Translations under genes and position numbers: made by a program
Source: Entamoeba histolytica HM-1:IMSS
Taxonomy: Eukaryota; Evosea; Mastigamoebida; Endamoebidae
Direction: 5' to 3'
DNA: 15,037 nt
Assembly: GCF_000208925.1 (NCBI RefSeq)
Contig: NW_001915201.1
Span: forward strand, 1-15,037
Shown here: in pieces, positions 1 through 7,981 of the stretch
Layout of the letters: each line of letters starts with the position of its first letter
Numbering within the stretch: the first letter of the stretch is position 1
Notes under the pieces: model-generated
What the model was told of the DNA's origin: nothing
The model's input: only the letters and a program-made list of their open reading frames with translations
Database searches by the model: none

Positions 1-1820
1 TATGTTTATTATTTATATGTATAATTTAAACATGATGTTTATTATATATTCAATCATATGTGTTATGTTATTATAACATATAATATGTAATAAAATATAA
101 ATGAATATGATATGAATATATAACATAGATTGAATATAGAAAAACAAAAGAATAATAAGAATAAATGATAAATAAATATAGAAATGATAGTCAATGATAT
201 AATAATAAAATCAAAATATAAAAGATAAAATTAATATTAATATTAATAAAAACAGAATAAATATAAAATGAAAATAGATATAAATTATAATAATATAAAA
301 ATGATAAGAATATAAAAATGAATAAGATGAATATTCAAATAATAAAATACATTTAAATATAAAAGAATAACAAGAAGAAAATCTAAAGAATATAAACATA
401 AAAAACATAAAATAAGAATAATATAATAATATATAGATAATAAGAAGAATACAAAGATATAAATAATATAAACAGAGAAATAAATATAAAAATACGATAG
501 ATAAATAACATAATAATAAAATAATATAATCAATTTAATATGATTCATCAAATAATATATTTCATTAATATTTCATACAGAATACAAATGATTATAAAAT
601 ATAAACATAAATATTTATATATTCTGTATTTATCATACTTTTTATTTTTTTATTTTTATTTTAGGAGCAAAATATAATAAATGGAAAATTCCAATAATTC
701 AAAATATTTTGATTCTTTTTTCTCATTATTCTTTATTTTAATTATGTTTAATTAAAAACTTATTTATTCATTTTGATTTTAATATCTTATTATTATTAAT
801 ATGTTTATACTATCATATTATTAATATTTAATTTATAATTTATCATTCATTTTAATCAGGTTATGCATTGTTTAGTACATTTATACATTTCAATGTTTGT
901 TAAATCAACTTTATTTCATTATTAATACAATTGTTGTTTCGAATTTTGTTTTTATCATCTTTTCTCTTTTTATTACTTAAAATATACAATTGTTTGAAAC
1001 AAAATATAAGACATTAATGTATATTCTAATATTTGTATAAAAAACATTTTAATTCAATTTGTCTAATACTCATTTCTTTCTTGTCATTGCTCTTATTTTA
1101 TTTTTCTAGTTTTTCATTTATTCTTTTTCATGTTATCGGTTGTATTTTATTTCATATTTCATTTGGATTAATCACATAATTTCATTTCTCTATTCTTTAT
1201 TTTCTTTCATTAACAATTTTCTTATAACTTTATTGTTATTTGTTTAATTTCTATTATCTTTCTAATTATTTATTCATAAAGTCTATTTATTCTGATTAAA
1301 ATATTATAATTTTTGTTATTTTTTGTTATCTAATTAGAAATTGAATGTTAAAAATATTAAAAATTGCTATTAACAAAACAATGTTCATCTAATTCAGATT
1401 TATTCTTCACTATATTGATTATTTAATTTATCAATATTCAGTATGATGTTATTCTTATTTTCTCTTGTAATATTCAAATACATGTTATTTTATTTATCAC
1501 TCTTTCCAATCAACAATTTCAAAGCAAAAACAATAAAATTTTTCATTAAAGATATATCTAAAATGTATATTTGTGATGATATTTATTTATATTTTAATTT
1601 GTCAAATTCTTCATGCATTATTTACTGTTGAAAATATATATTTCATTATCTTTCAACTCATTGGTTTATTGTTAAATTTTATATTTATTATTGTTTTAGT
1701 GTTGATATAAATTTTTATTGTGTGAAATAAATAATGTATAATACTTGCAAATAAAATACAATGTTATTCATATCTCTTTATTATCATTGTTTATACTCAT
1801 TTGTTGTTTATTTTATCATC
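1..1820. other. AT-rich gene-free island (left part)
   Basis: No convincing gene is present. The + strand is A-rich with few T runs from about 100 to 570. Near 600 it switches to T-rich, and it stays so to about 1800. Short open stretches exist (for example minus 285-551 and plus 1443-1631), but their translations are almost only F, I, L, Y, S and K, as expected from translating AT-rich noncoding DNA. A perfect odd palindrome lies at 64-80. A 10-base inverted repeat (575-584 against 620-629) sits at the strand-composition switch. Confidence 0.6.
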
Positions 1821-2514
1821 TGAAATGCATTACACAATAGACCCTGACCATAAATAAAAACAAATTGAATATTATAATAAATAGACAATGAAAAGATGAA
1901 GTTAAACAACATTATTAACGAATTCACCAATTAAATGAGTATCATTTAAATGAAATACTTAGAATATGCATCAATTCTCTATTCATAGCATTAATTAATG
2001 AATAAAATATGTAAGTATTTCATTTTCTATTTCACATTTTACTTCTTTTTGAATATTTATAAAATTTATTAAAAATAACAATACAAATGATAATTAATAT
2101 TTATTTTGTTAACACCACACAATTTTGTTTCTAACACAGTACCTACATTTCTTCACATTGTTAGATATAATGTCCAAGTCAATTAAATAATATACTGTAG
2201 AAAAAAATGGCGTCACAATAATTTACTATATAAACTATTTTTATATATTGTTTTGTATTTTTATAAAGATTCTCTATACAAAATAAAACAATCACAAATT
2301 TAAATAACCTCTTATTTTTTCTTTTAATCCTATAATATTGACGAAACTTTTAGTGGATTTACATTTGAATGATAGAAAAAACAAGTTTGTTATTTTGATA
2401 ATACTTATTCAATTTTTCAATATACTAAATACAAAAAAGAAAAAACATTCTCCTATTGAGAATTGGAGAAAAAAGAAACATAACCTTAATAATTAATTGA
2501 ATAAAGTAATTAAC
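1820..2514. other. Less AT-rich intergenic patch with palindromes and coding-like fragments
   Basis: This stretch is visibly less AT-rich than its surroundings between about 1820 and 2220. It holds the palindrome TCATTTAAATGA (1942-1953), a 14-base perfect inverted repeat (1948-1961 against 2012-2025) and a 37-codon open minus-strand fragment with no ATG (2109-2222). From 2230 it returns to plain AT-rich spacer. It also carries the 3' flank of the PDI-like gene, with TAATT-type motifs just past its stop. I see no intact gene. Confidence 0.4.
1948..2025. repeat. Inverted repeat with 14-base perfect arms
   Basis: The left arm at 1948-1961 (AAATGAAATACTTA) is the exact reverse complement of 2012-2025. 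The roughly 50-base interior contains a second palindrome, CATTAATTAATG (1989-2000). The left arm overlaps another palindrome, TCATTTAAATGA (1942-1953). As RNA or single-stranded DNA this could fold into a branched hairpin. Whether it is a small mobile-element remnant or chance in AT-rich DNA cannot be settled from one copy. No obvious target-site duplication flanks it. Confidence 0.5.
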
Positions 2515-4206
2515 TTAAAGTTCGTCTCGTTGGTGTTTTGGTTTAACTGACCTTTTGACAGAATGAAGTTCTTGATAGAAGGGTGTGATTAAACTCATAA
2601 ATGTATCATCTCCCATTAACTTTTTGATTGACTTATCATCGTCAATACTAAATCCTTTACCAACTTTAAATAATTTCTTCCAATTGATTTCTTCAAGAGT
2701 GCTTAAGACAAACTTGTCTTTTAATAACTCTTTAACTTGTTCAACAGTTAACTCAATCTTTGGTTTTCGTTCATCTTCTTCTTCAAGTTCTTCATCAATG
2801 TCATCTTCTATATCTTCGTCATCTTCATCTTCCTCTTCTAATGGTGGTAATTGAGATTCAGGAATTTCTGGTAATGCTTCAAATTTAAAGAATTGTGACA
2901 CAAAGTCCATAATTCCTTTTTGAGATGGGTAAGTATCCATAGTATTCCAAGCACCATTAGTATGTACTAAAACTGCGGGTACATTAGTAAATTGAATTTC
3001 TACTGGAACATCATCAGTATCAGAATTCATCCAATATGGTTTGAATGCAGTAACTTCATGAGTTCGATTAAGGAAAGCAGCAATATCTCTCTTTAAAACA
3101 CTCAAAGTGAATGGTGAAGAGTCAATAACAAAGATAACCAAATCCTTGGTCTTTTTAACAACATCATCAAATTCACTTCTTAAAAGTTGTTCAGCTTGAA
3201 CTTCTGGGATAACTGTCTTGTCTTTACTACTTCTTATTAATGGATTTAATTTATTATTGAAATAATTTGTAATATCCTCACTTATATTGTCAAGACTCTT
3301 TAATGGATACATAGTTCTTCCATTTGCATGAAGGATTGTAGCAGATGGTGCAGATGTTTGTCCATACAATCCAAGCTCAATGTCCTTACCATCAACTTGA
3401 ATGAAAAGCATCTTTAAACGATATTCTTCAGCAAGTCTCTTGATAGTGTCATGTTCAGTTTGATTATGTTTAGCAGAGAAATACCAGAATATTGGTAATT
3501 GATGATTGAAGTCAAGCATATCAGTCATAGCATCATTTAATTTAGAAAAAACTGGGAAAATAACTACGTTCATCCACCAGTCAAGTTCAAACTTTTTATC
3601 CCATGTCATAATTCCATCCTTATTTCTATGGTAAAGAGCTAAATCTCCTTCAGTAATATAGAAATGATCTTCTACTGATAATTTTAATTCATCAGCAGTA
3701 GCAATATATTTATTGATTATTTCTTTGTCTGTTTCAGATTTTGCAACTAATAAAAAGAATGGATGAATTTTTTTTCCTTTCTTTTTACCTTTTTCTTCTT
3801 TAGCTGTTTCTTCCTTTAAAAGTTCTTGTCCTTTCTCAAAACTAATATGCTCAGCAACTGGAGAAGTGCCTTCTTTTAAGAACTCAAAAATAGTGTCAGA
3901 ACTCCAACTGTCATAATAAAATCTCTTTTGATAGCCAGGTCGTTGAAGAATGAATGATGGTAATGATGAAATAGCATATTTGGTCTCTACTTCTCCATCT
4001 AATGATGCGTTATAAATACCAAATGTGACTTCTTCAAAACTAGAACTCATTTTTTCCATTTTCTTAGTCAACATCTTTGAATCTTTTGGGTCAGTAAAAC
4101 AAAGAAATGTAAATTTTTGTTCATTAATAAAATTCTCAACATCAGCTGGTGCAATGTTGGCAACATGTTGTCCAAAGCACAGTGTGACAAACAACAAGAA
4201 TAACAT
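2515..4206 (-). CDS. PDI-family thioredoxin-fold ER protein lacking CxxC active sites
   Basis: A 563-residue protein. Residues 1-13 form a short hydrophobic signal peptide and the protein ends in RDEL, an ER-retention tetrapeptide of the KDEL type, so it should reside in the ER lumen. The layout fits the a-b-b'-a' thioredoxin folds of protein disulfide isomerases, at about 15-115, 118-215, 215-325 and 330-440. A cis-proline-like SLPSF occurs at 81-85 and an NVPAV at 408-412. An acidic stretch (about 456-479) and a lysine-rich helical tail follow. Only Cys10 (in the signal) and Cys36 exist. The CGHC positions read DPKDS (39-43) and DSSPF (362-366), so it cannot catalyse disulfide exchange and is more likely a chaperone or scaffold. 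The ATG at 4206 is chosen; a TTG one codon upstream keeps the frame open but is not a plausible eukaryotic start. Family assignment is by fold pattern, not by identified ortholog. Confidence 0.85.
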   Translation of the reverse strand: MLFLLFVTLCFGQHVANIAPADVENFINEQKFTFLCFTDPKDSKMLTKKMEKMSSSFEEVTFGIYNASLDGEVETKYAISSLPSFILQRPGYQKRFYYDSWSSDTIFEFLKEGTSPVAEHISFEKGQELLKEETAKEEKGKKKGKKIHPFFLLVAKSETDKEIINKYIATADELKLSVEDHFYITEGDLALYHRNKDGIMTWDKKFELDWWMNVVIFPVFSKLNDAMTDMLDFNHQLPIFWYFSAKHNQTEHDTIKRLAEEYRLKMLFIQVDGKDIELGLYGQTSAPSATILHANGRTMYPLKSLDNISEDITNYFNNKLNPLIRSSKDKTVIPEVQAEQLLRSEFDDVVKKTKDLVIFVIDSSPFTLSVLKRDIAAFLNRTHEVTAFKPYWMNSDTDDVPVEIQFTNVPAVLVHTNGAWNTMDTYPSQKGIMDFVSQFFKFEALPEIPESQLPPLEEEDEDDEDIEDDIDEELEEEDERKPKIELTVEQVKELLKDKFVLSTLEEINWKKLFKVGKGFSIDDDKSIKKLMGDDTFMSLITPFYQELHSVKRSVKPKHQRDEL

Positions 4207-4432
4207 CAAATCTTTTTTCTAGTTATCAGATTGACAACTTTGCATTACCACGTCATCTTTTTATTTCAAACTCATTATTTTTTGATTATTTATTAAAAAT
4301 TTATTATGTTTTTACTAATTTTTAATTATAATATATTTAGAACAAGTGTGTAGAAGCCAAGATACTTTATTTTAGAGTAGTTATCGTATTAATAATTTTG
4401 TATTATATAACATAAATTAATAATCAATCAAA
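4207..4432 (-). promoter_or_regulatory. PDI-like gene upstream region with TGACGTGG motif
   Basis: This spacer holds the promoter of the PDI-like gene and the 3' flank of the WD-repeat gene. On the minus strand, TGACGTGG lies at 4255-4248, about 42 bases before the ATG. It equals the core of the metazoan unfolded-protein-response element (bound by XBP1/ATF6). An A-rich TATA-like run (AAATAAAAAG) lies just upstream of it. At the other end, the WD-repeat gene's stop TAA (4435-4433) continues as TAATTT, matching the Entamoeba poly(A) motif. The motif identities are seen; their function is inferred. Confidence 0.3.
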
Positions 4433-5824
4433 TTAATGAAGAACCAAAGCATTTGGAAGACCATGAAGATAAGTCTTAGAAATAGGAACTTTTTTGATTG
4501 GATCCCATACATACATCCATCTATCTAAAGAAATTCCAACCAAATAATTATGAACTGAAGATAAACGAACACTGCCTTGAGGACCTTTCAAACAACATAC
4601 AACCGTATTTGTAATGGTATTAAAAAGATAAACCCTACCTGCACTTGTTCCACAAGCTATTAATCGTGAATTAGGAATAGGGCAAATAGAAATAATAGGG
4701 AATGAAGATAATTGAACAGTAATCATTGGATGTACCTCTTCGCGTTTATCCATCCTTTCAATTGGATGAGCAAGGTCATCTGGTTTATATACCTTCTTGT
4801 AATGAGATAGTATTGCTCTTTTTCTACTCTCAAATGAATATCTTTGAATCATACCATTACTACATCCCAAAAATATTTCTTCATCAATAACACAAATTGA
4901 AATATGCTTTAAATCACATGGTGGTGAACTTTGAACTTCATTTGAGAAAGTATATCTCCTTATTGGAAGAGCATTTTTATTTGACCCAATAACAAATCCA
5001 TCACCTAATCCAAAAATACCATATAACCCTTTAATTTCTGTAGGGATAATGTATTTCTTTTTCTTAATAACTTGTGGTAACTCTTCTTCTTTATTTTCTT
5101 TTTTTTCATTATCATCATTATTTTCGTCTTGTTGTTCAATCGTATTATTACCTCCTAATTTTTCTTCTTTTCCATCTTTTTTAATTTCTTCATTATTAAT
5201 ATCTTGTTGTTCATCTTTCTTCGTATTGTCATCTACTTCTTCTTGTTTATCTGTATCTATATCTACAACATCTTCAATTATATCATCAATATTGATATCT
5301 TTAATATCATCAAACTTGTTATCATCTTCTTCACTACTTTCACTTGACTCTTCATCAATTAATAAAGGCTCAATCAGTTCTTCTGTTCTAAGATCCCATT
5401 TTTTTAATTTAATACTCCACTCAATTTTATTATTTAAAATTTTAGTTAAAGTCCCATCTCCTTGTAACACAAGTAAGGCTTGTTGACCAATTGGTTTGTA
5501 ATTGACTTCTATATGACTAGAATACATCAAACTAGATTGACTAGCATTTAACTTCATCATCACAATTGGATGTTTTGAAGGTAGTGGAAATTTTTCAATA
5601 GTATATGGATCAATACTAATTTTATATAAAACTGGTGAATGTGACAATGCTATAACAACTGAGCCTGTACTGTATCTATATGACTCTGGAATACTTGGAT
5701 CAAATTCAATGAAATTAACAGTGGATGGTGTTTTTGTGATAGCCTTGCTTGTTGCTAATATTTTAGGTGGTTGTAATGATACTAGTTTTAAAGCACCATT
5801 GGGAAGTCCAATAACGGCAGTCAT
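4433..5824 (-). CDS. Nsa1/WDR74-like WD-repeat 60S ribosome assembly factor
   Basis: A 463-residue protein with WD40-type beta-propeller sequence on both sides of an acidic insert. The best evidence is the C-terminus. Residues 410-420 (CCLKGPQGSVR) match the CLKG..GSVR signature I recall from human WDR74 and yeast Nsa1. They are followed by a LDR...VWD strand (433-440) and a K.YL...N.L.L ending (450-462), also as in WDR74. That family acts in the nucleolus on pre-60S particles and recruits the AAA-ATPase Rix7/NVL. Residues about 156-249 are a low-complexity D/E/N/K/Q insert in the middle of the propeller, absent from the family members I know. The protein lacks any signal peptide or membrane segment. 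The start ATG is the first in frame, and the stop overlaps a TAATTT poly(A)-like motif. Confidence 0.75.
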   Translation of the reverse strand: MTAVIGLPNGALKLVSLQPPKILATSKAITKTPSTVNFIEFDPSIPESYRYSTGSVVIALSHSPVLYKISIDPYTIEKFPLPSKHPIVMMKLNASQSSLMYSSHIEVNYKPIGQQALLVLQGDGTLTKILNNKIEWSIKLKKWDLRTEELIEPLLIDEESSESSEEDDNKFDDIKDINIDDIIEDVVDIDTDKQEEVDDNTKKDEQQDINNEEIKKDGKEEKLGGNNTIEQQDENNDDNEKKENKEEELPQVIKKKKYIIPTEIKGLYGIFGLGDGFVIGSNKNALPIRRYTFSNEVQSSPPCDLKHISICVIDEEIFLGCSNGMIQRYSFESRKRAILSHYKKVYKPDDLAHPIERMDKREEVHPMITVQLSSFPIISICPIPNSRLIACGTSAGRVYLFNTITNTVVCCLKGPQGSVRLSSVHNYLVGISLDRWMYVWDPIKKVPISKTYLHGLPNALVLH

Positions 5825-6336
5825 TAATTGTTTTTATTTATTTGTTTTTTCTAAAAGAATTAATGAAAAAACAAAAAACCCTTTTTCTTTATTTAAAAAC
5901 CCATTTGTGTTTTATATACTGATTTATTTCATATTCATTTTCCAACACCATTACGTCATTACTTATTCAGTACGTTTACAACAAGAAACACCAAATAACT
6001 TTCTGGTCAATAGTTTTTATTGAATTGATTGAATTGTTTCATATATAAAAAATATAAAATTATTAAAAAATAAAGGATATAAATCATTATTGAATTGGAT
6101 AAACTTAAAACCAATACAAATAGATTTTGTTATTAAGATTTTCTGTCTATCTAATTATAATTAACATAGCGATAGAAAAGAATATATCAATTCTTTTAAA
6201 ATTCTATAAAATATATTATCTTTAAAAATATCTTTTTTCCTATCTTTTTAAATATAAGAAGTTAAGAAAAAGAATAAAAGAAATTCATCAAGGAGTTGTG
6301 AGTTATCTTGATAATTGTTTTATAATAAATAAAATA
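5825..6336. other. Spacer between WD-repeat and expansin-like genes
   Basis: A 512-base gene-free spacer. The end near 5825 should hold the WDR74-like promoter. A TATA-like GTTTTTAAATAAAG (minus strand, 5900-5887) lies about 65-75 bases before its ATG, between two GGGTTTTT words. A TGACGTAA word (minus strand, 5958-5951) lies further up. The end near 6336 is the 3' flank of the expansin-like gene, AT-rich with a small ATCAAG/CTTGAT inverted repeat (6287-6292 and 6307-6312). An open plus-strand frame at 5709-6023 is mainly antisense to the WDR74-like gene and is not supported. Confidence 0.4.
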
Positions 6337-7866
6337 TTAAATAAATACGAATAAAATTAGAAATAAAACCAAGAAATGAACATATGAGAAAGATGATGAA
6401 GGGATAGAGGTAGATATTTCGCAAAATCCAGAAGAAGTGCAATGAAACCCAGGCATACAACTTCCACAATATTGATAACAATCTCTATCATTTGATACAG
6501 AACATTCAGTATAATTACAATCGAAAGAATCTATAGCACATCCTACCATTGATTTTTCATTTCTTTCAATGCTTTCAGCGGAAGTTATTTGAATAGAAGA
6601 ATCGTTAGTTTCAAAGTCAATTATTAATGAATTAAAAAATCCTTTAATTGTTTGGTTGAGTCCGATCCTAAGATTATATTGACTAGAAAATGTTTTTTCT
6701 ATGAAGAATTTACAATTTTCATTTAAGTCAAGTAAGATATGAGCATGATTTGAATCATTTTGTGAAACTAAATTAAGTTGTGCAAGGTATATCGCTTTAA
6801 CAACCAATGATGATGAATTTATCTGAATAACTGTTTCTTTAAAATGTTTTGTGACTTGAATAGATGTAGGGTATTGAATAACAATCCCATTTCTTTTTCC
6901 ATTAAGAAGTAATAAAATAGATTGGGCACTAACTACACCTTGGGTAACTTCAATTTTATCGTTAATAAAAAGATTTTTAATGATTGTAAATGAACTAACT
7001 AAATATTTAAAGCCAACATTTAATGCTGAATAATTAATGGTATTACTAAAGATTATTTTAGAAGGAATAAAGCAACAATTTTTATTTTCTTTGACTTTAC
7101 TAAATTGTGAAATTGGATGATAAACCTTTCCTGTTTGTGAAGTAATTTTATTGAAAACTATTGTTCTCCTTTCTATTGAACTTACAACCAACCTTTCGTA
7201 AAACCCATTGATAGGAGGGTCAATATAAAAATAACCATCTTTATCAATAACATTACTCCACACTCCATTACTAATTGAATAAAGACGTTCATTTGTATTA
7301 TACACTAATATTGTTAAAGTTGTTGAATTAGAACGAATAACAATTAACGATGGTAATACTACATAATTACAAGAAGAATAAGACATAGCTATTTGAAACC
7401 CTGACTCTTCTTTTTCTGAAACTAATTTCTTTGCAACAATATCATTTACAAGAATAATATTATTTAATATATTATCATTAGTATCAGATCCGTTATATGT
7501 AAACCATCCAGAAATCATACATTTATAAGGCATTAATGATGGACCAATAATTTCAATACATTGACCACACCTAGAAATTGTATGATTATATAAATGAATA
7601 TATCTTTGCTTTGAATAAACATAACAATCATCAGAAATATTAATCCCATATATTTCACTTTTTCTATTAGGCAATTCACTATAACAATATTCCTTAGTAA
7701 TATGAGAAGAAAATTTTTCCATACTTTTACTTAAAAGCATACTATCTGATATTGCTTCAACTTGAGTAATACAAGGAGTATTAATAGATTCAACAAAAGC
7801 ATTTGTGCATTGAATGTAAATGTAAAACAAAAAAGAATGAATGATGGATTTTAATGTTGTTACCAT
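6337..7866 (-). CDS. Expansin-like, probably GPI-anchored surface protein
   Basis: A 509-residue protein with an N-terminal signal peptide (about 1-23) and a C-terminal hydrophobic stretch (about 493-509) that ends the protein with no cytoplasmic tail, preceded by a Ser-rich linker: the layout of a GPI-anchored protein. Residues about 57-170 fit the double-psi beta-barrel of expansins: YGIN (73-76), CGQCIEI (100-106), C116, and a closing Cys166 after an alternating hydrophobic strand. Residues about 171-245 fit the Ig-like expansin domain (CBM63 type): SNSTTLTILVYN (179-190), GVW (201-203), DGYFY (210-214), then a RLVVSS strand. Residues 250-440 are an unassigned beta-rich region, and 443-482 hold eight cysteines in an EGF-like spacing. 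At least ten N-glycosylation sequons support a lumenal or extracellular location. The two conserved aspartates of expansin barrels do not align clearly. Expansins loosen polysaccharides non-hydrolytically; the target here (cyst wall or ingested microbes) is unknown. Confidence 0.6.
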   Translation of the reverse strand: MVTTLKSIIHSFLFYIYIQCTNAFVESINTPCITQVEAISDSMLLSKSMEKFSSHITKEYCYSELPNRKSEIYGINISDDCYVYSKQRYIHLYNHTISRCGQCIEIIGPSLMPYKCMISGWFTYNGSDTNDNILNNIILVNDIVAKKLVSEKEESGFQIAMSYSSCNYVVLPSLIVIRSNSTTLTILVYNTNERLYSISNGVWSNVIDKDGYFYIDPPINGFYERLVVSSIERRTIVFNKITSQTGKVYHPISQFSKVKENKNCCFIPSKIIFSNTINYSALNVGFKYLVSSFTIIKNLFINDKIEVTQGVVSAQSILLLLNGKRNGIVIQYPTSIQVTKHFKETVIQINSSSLVVKAIYLAQLNLVSQNDSNHAHILLDLNENCKFFIEKTFSSQYNLRIGLNQTIKGFFNSLIIDFETNDSSIQITSAESIERNEKSMVGCAIDSFDCNYTECSVSNDRDCYQYCGSCMPGFHCTSSGFCEISTSIPSSSFSYVHFLVLFLILFVFI

Positions 7867-7981
7867 TAAGAAGAAAATATATAATTTGTCTCTTAAATCT
7901 TTTTAAAAAAAATATCACAGAAATAAATAATTTAAAATACTATAAAAATACTATAACTTGATAATAAAATAATAATCAAAT
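7867..7981 (-). promoter_or_regulatory. Putative promoter of the expansin-like gene
   Basis: A 115-base spacer. Reading the minus strand, an AAAGATTTAAGAG segment (about 7902-7890) lies about 25-35 bases before the ATG. It partly matches the Entamoeba TATA-like consensus GTATTTAAA(G/C) and sits at a sensible distance given the very short 5' leaders in this genus. No exact GAAC or initiator element is present. Confidence 0.25.

Noticed and set aside
285..551. Minus-strand open frame of 88 codons
   Set aside because: Composition is almost only I, L, F, Y and S from translating A-rich DNA on its complementary strand; no gene-like signal.
1443..1631. Plus-strand 62-codon frame
   Set aside because: Low-complexity F/I/L/Y/K content in T-rich noncoding DNA, with no promoter or poly(A) context.
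4207..4209. TTG one codon upstream of the PDI-like ATG as start
   Set aside because: Nuclear eukaryotic genes rarely use TTG; the adjacent ATG at 4206 begins a good signal peptide. The TTG at 11667 before the RasGAP ATG was rejected for the same reason.
5049..5486. Plus-strand 145-codon Ser-rich frame
   Set aside because: It is the antisense of the acidic D/E/N-rich insert in the WDR74-like gene.
5951..5958. Additional TGACGT words (5951, 7988, 11274, 14895) as a regulatory set
   Set aside because: A handful of 6-base matches in 15 kb is about what the base composition predicts; only the octamer upstream of the PDI-like gene was kept.
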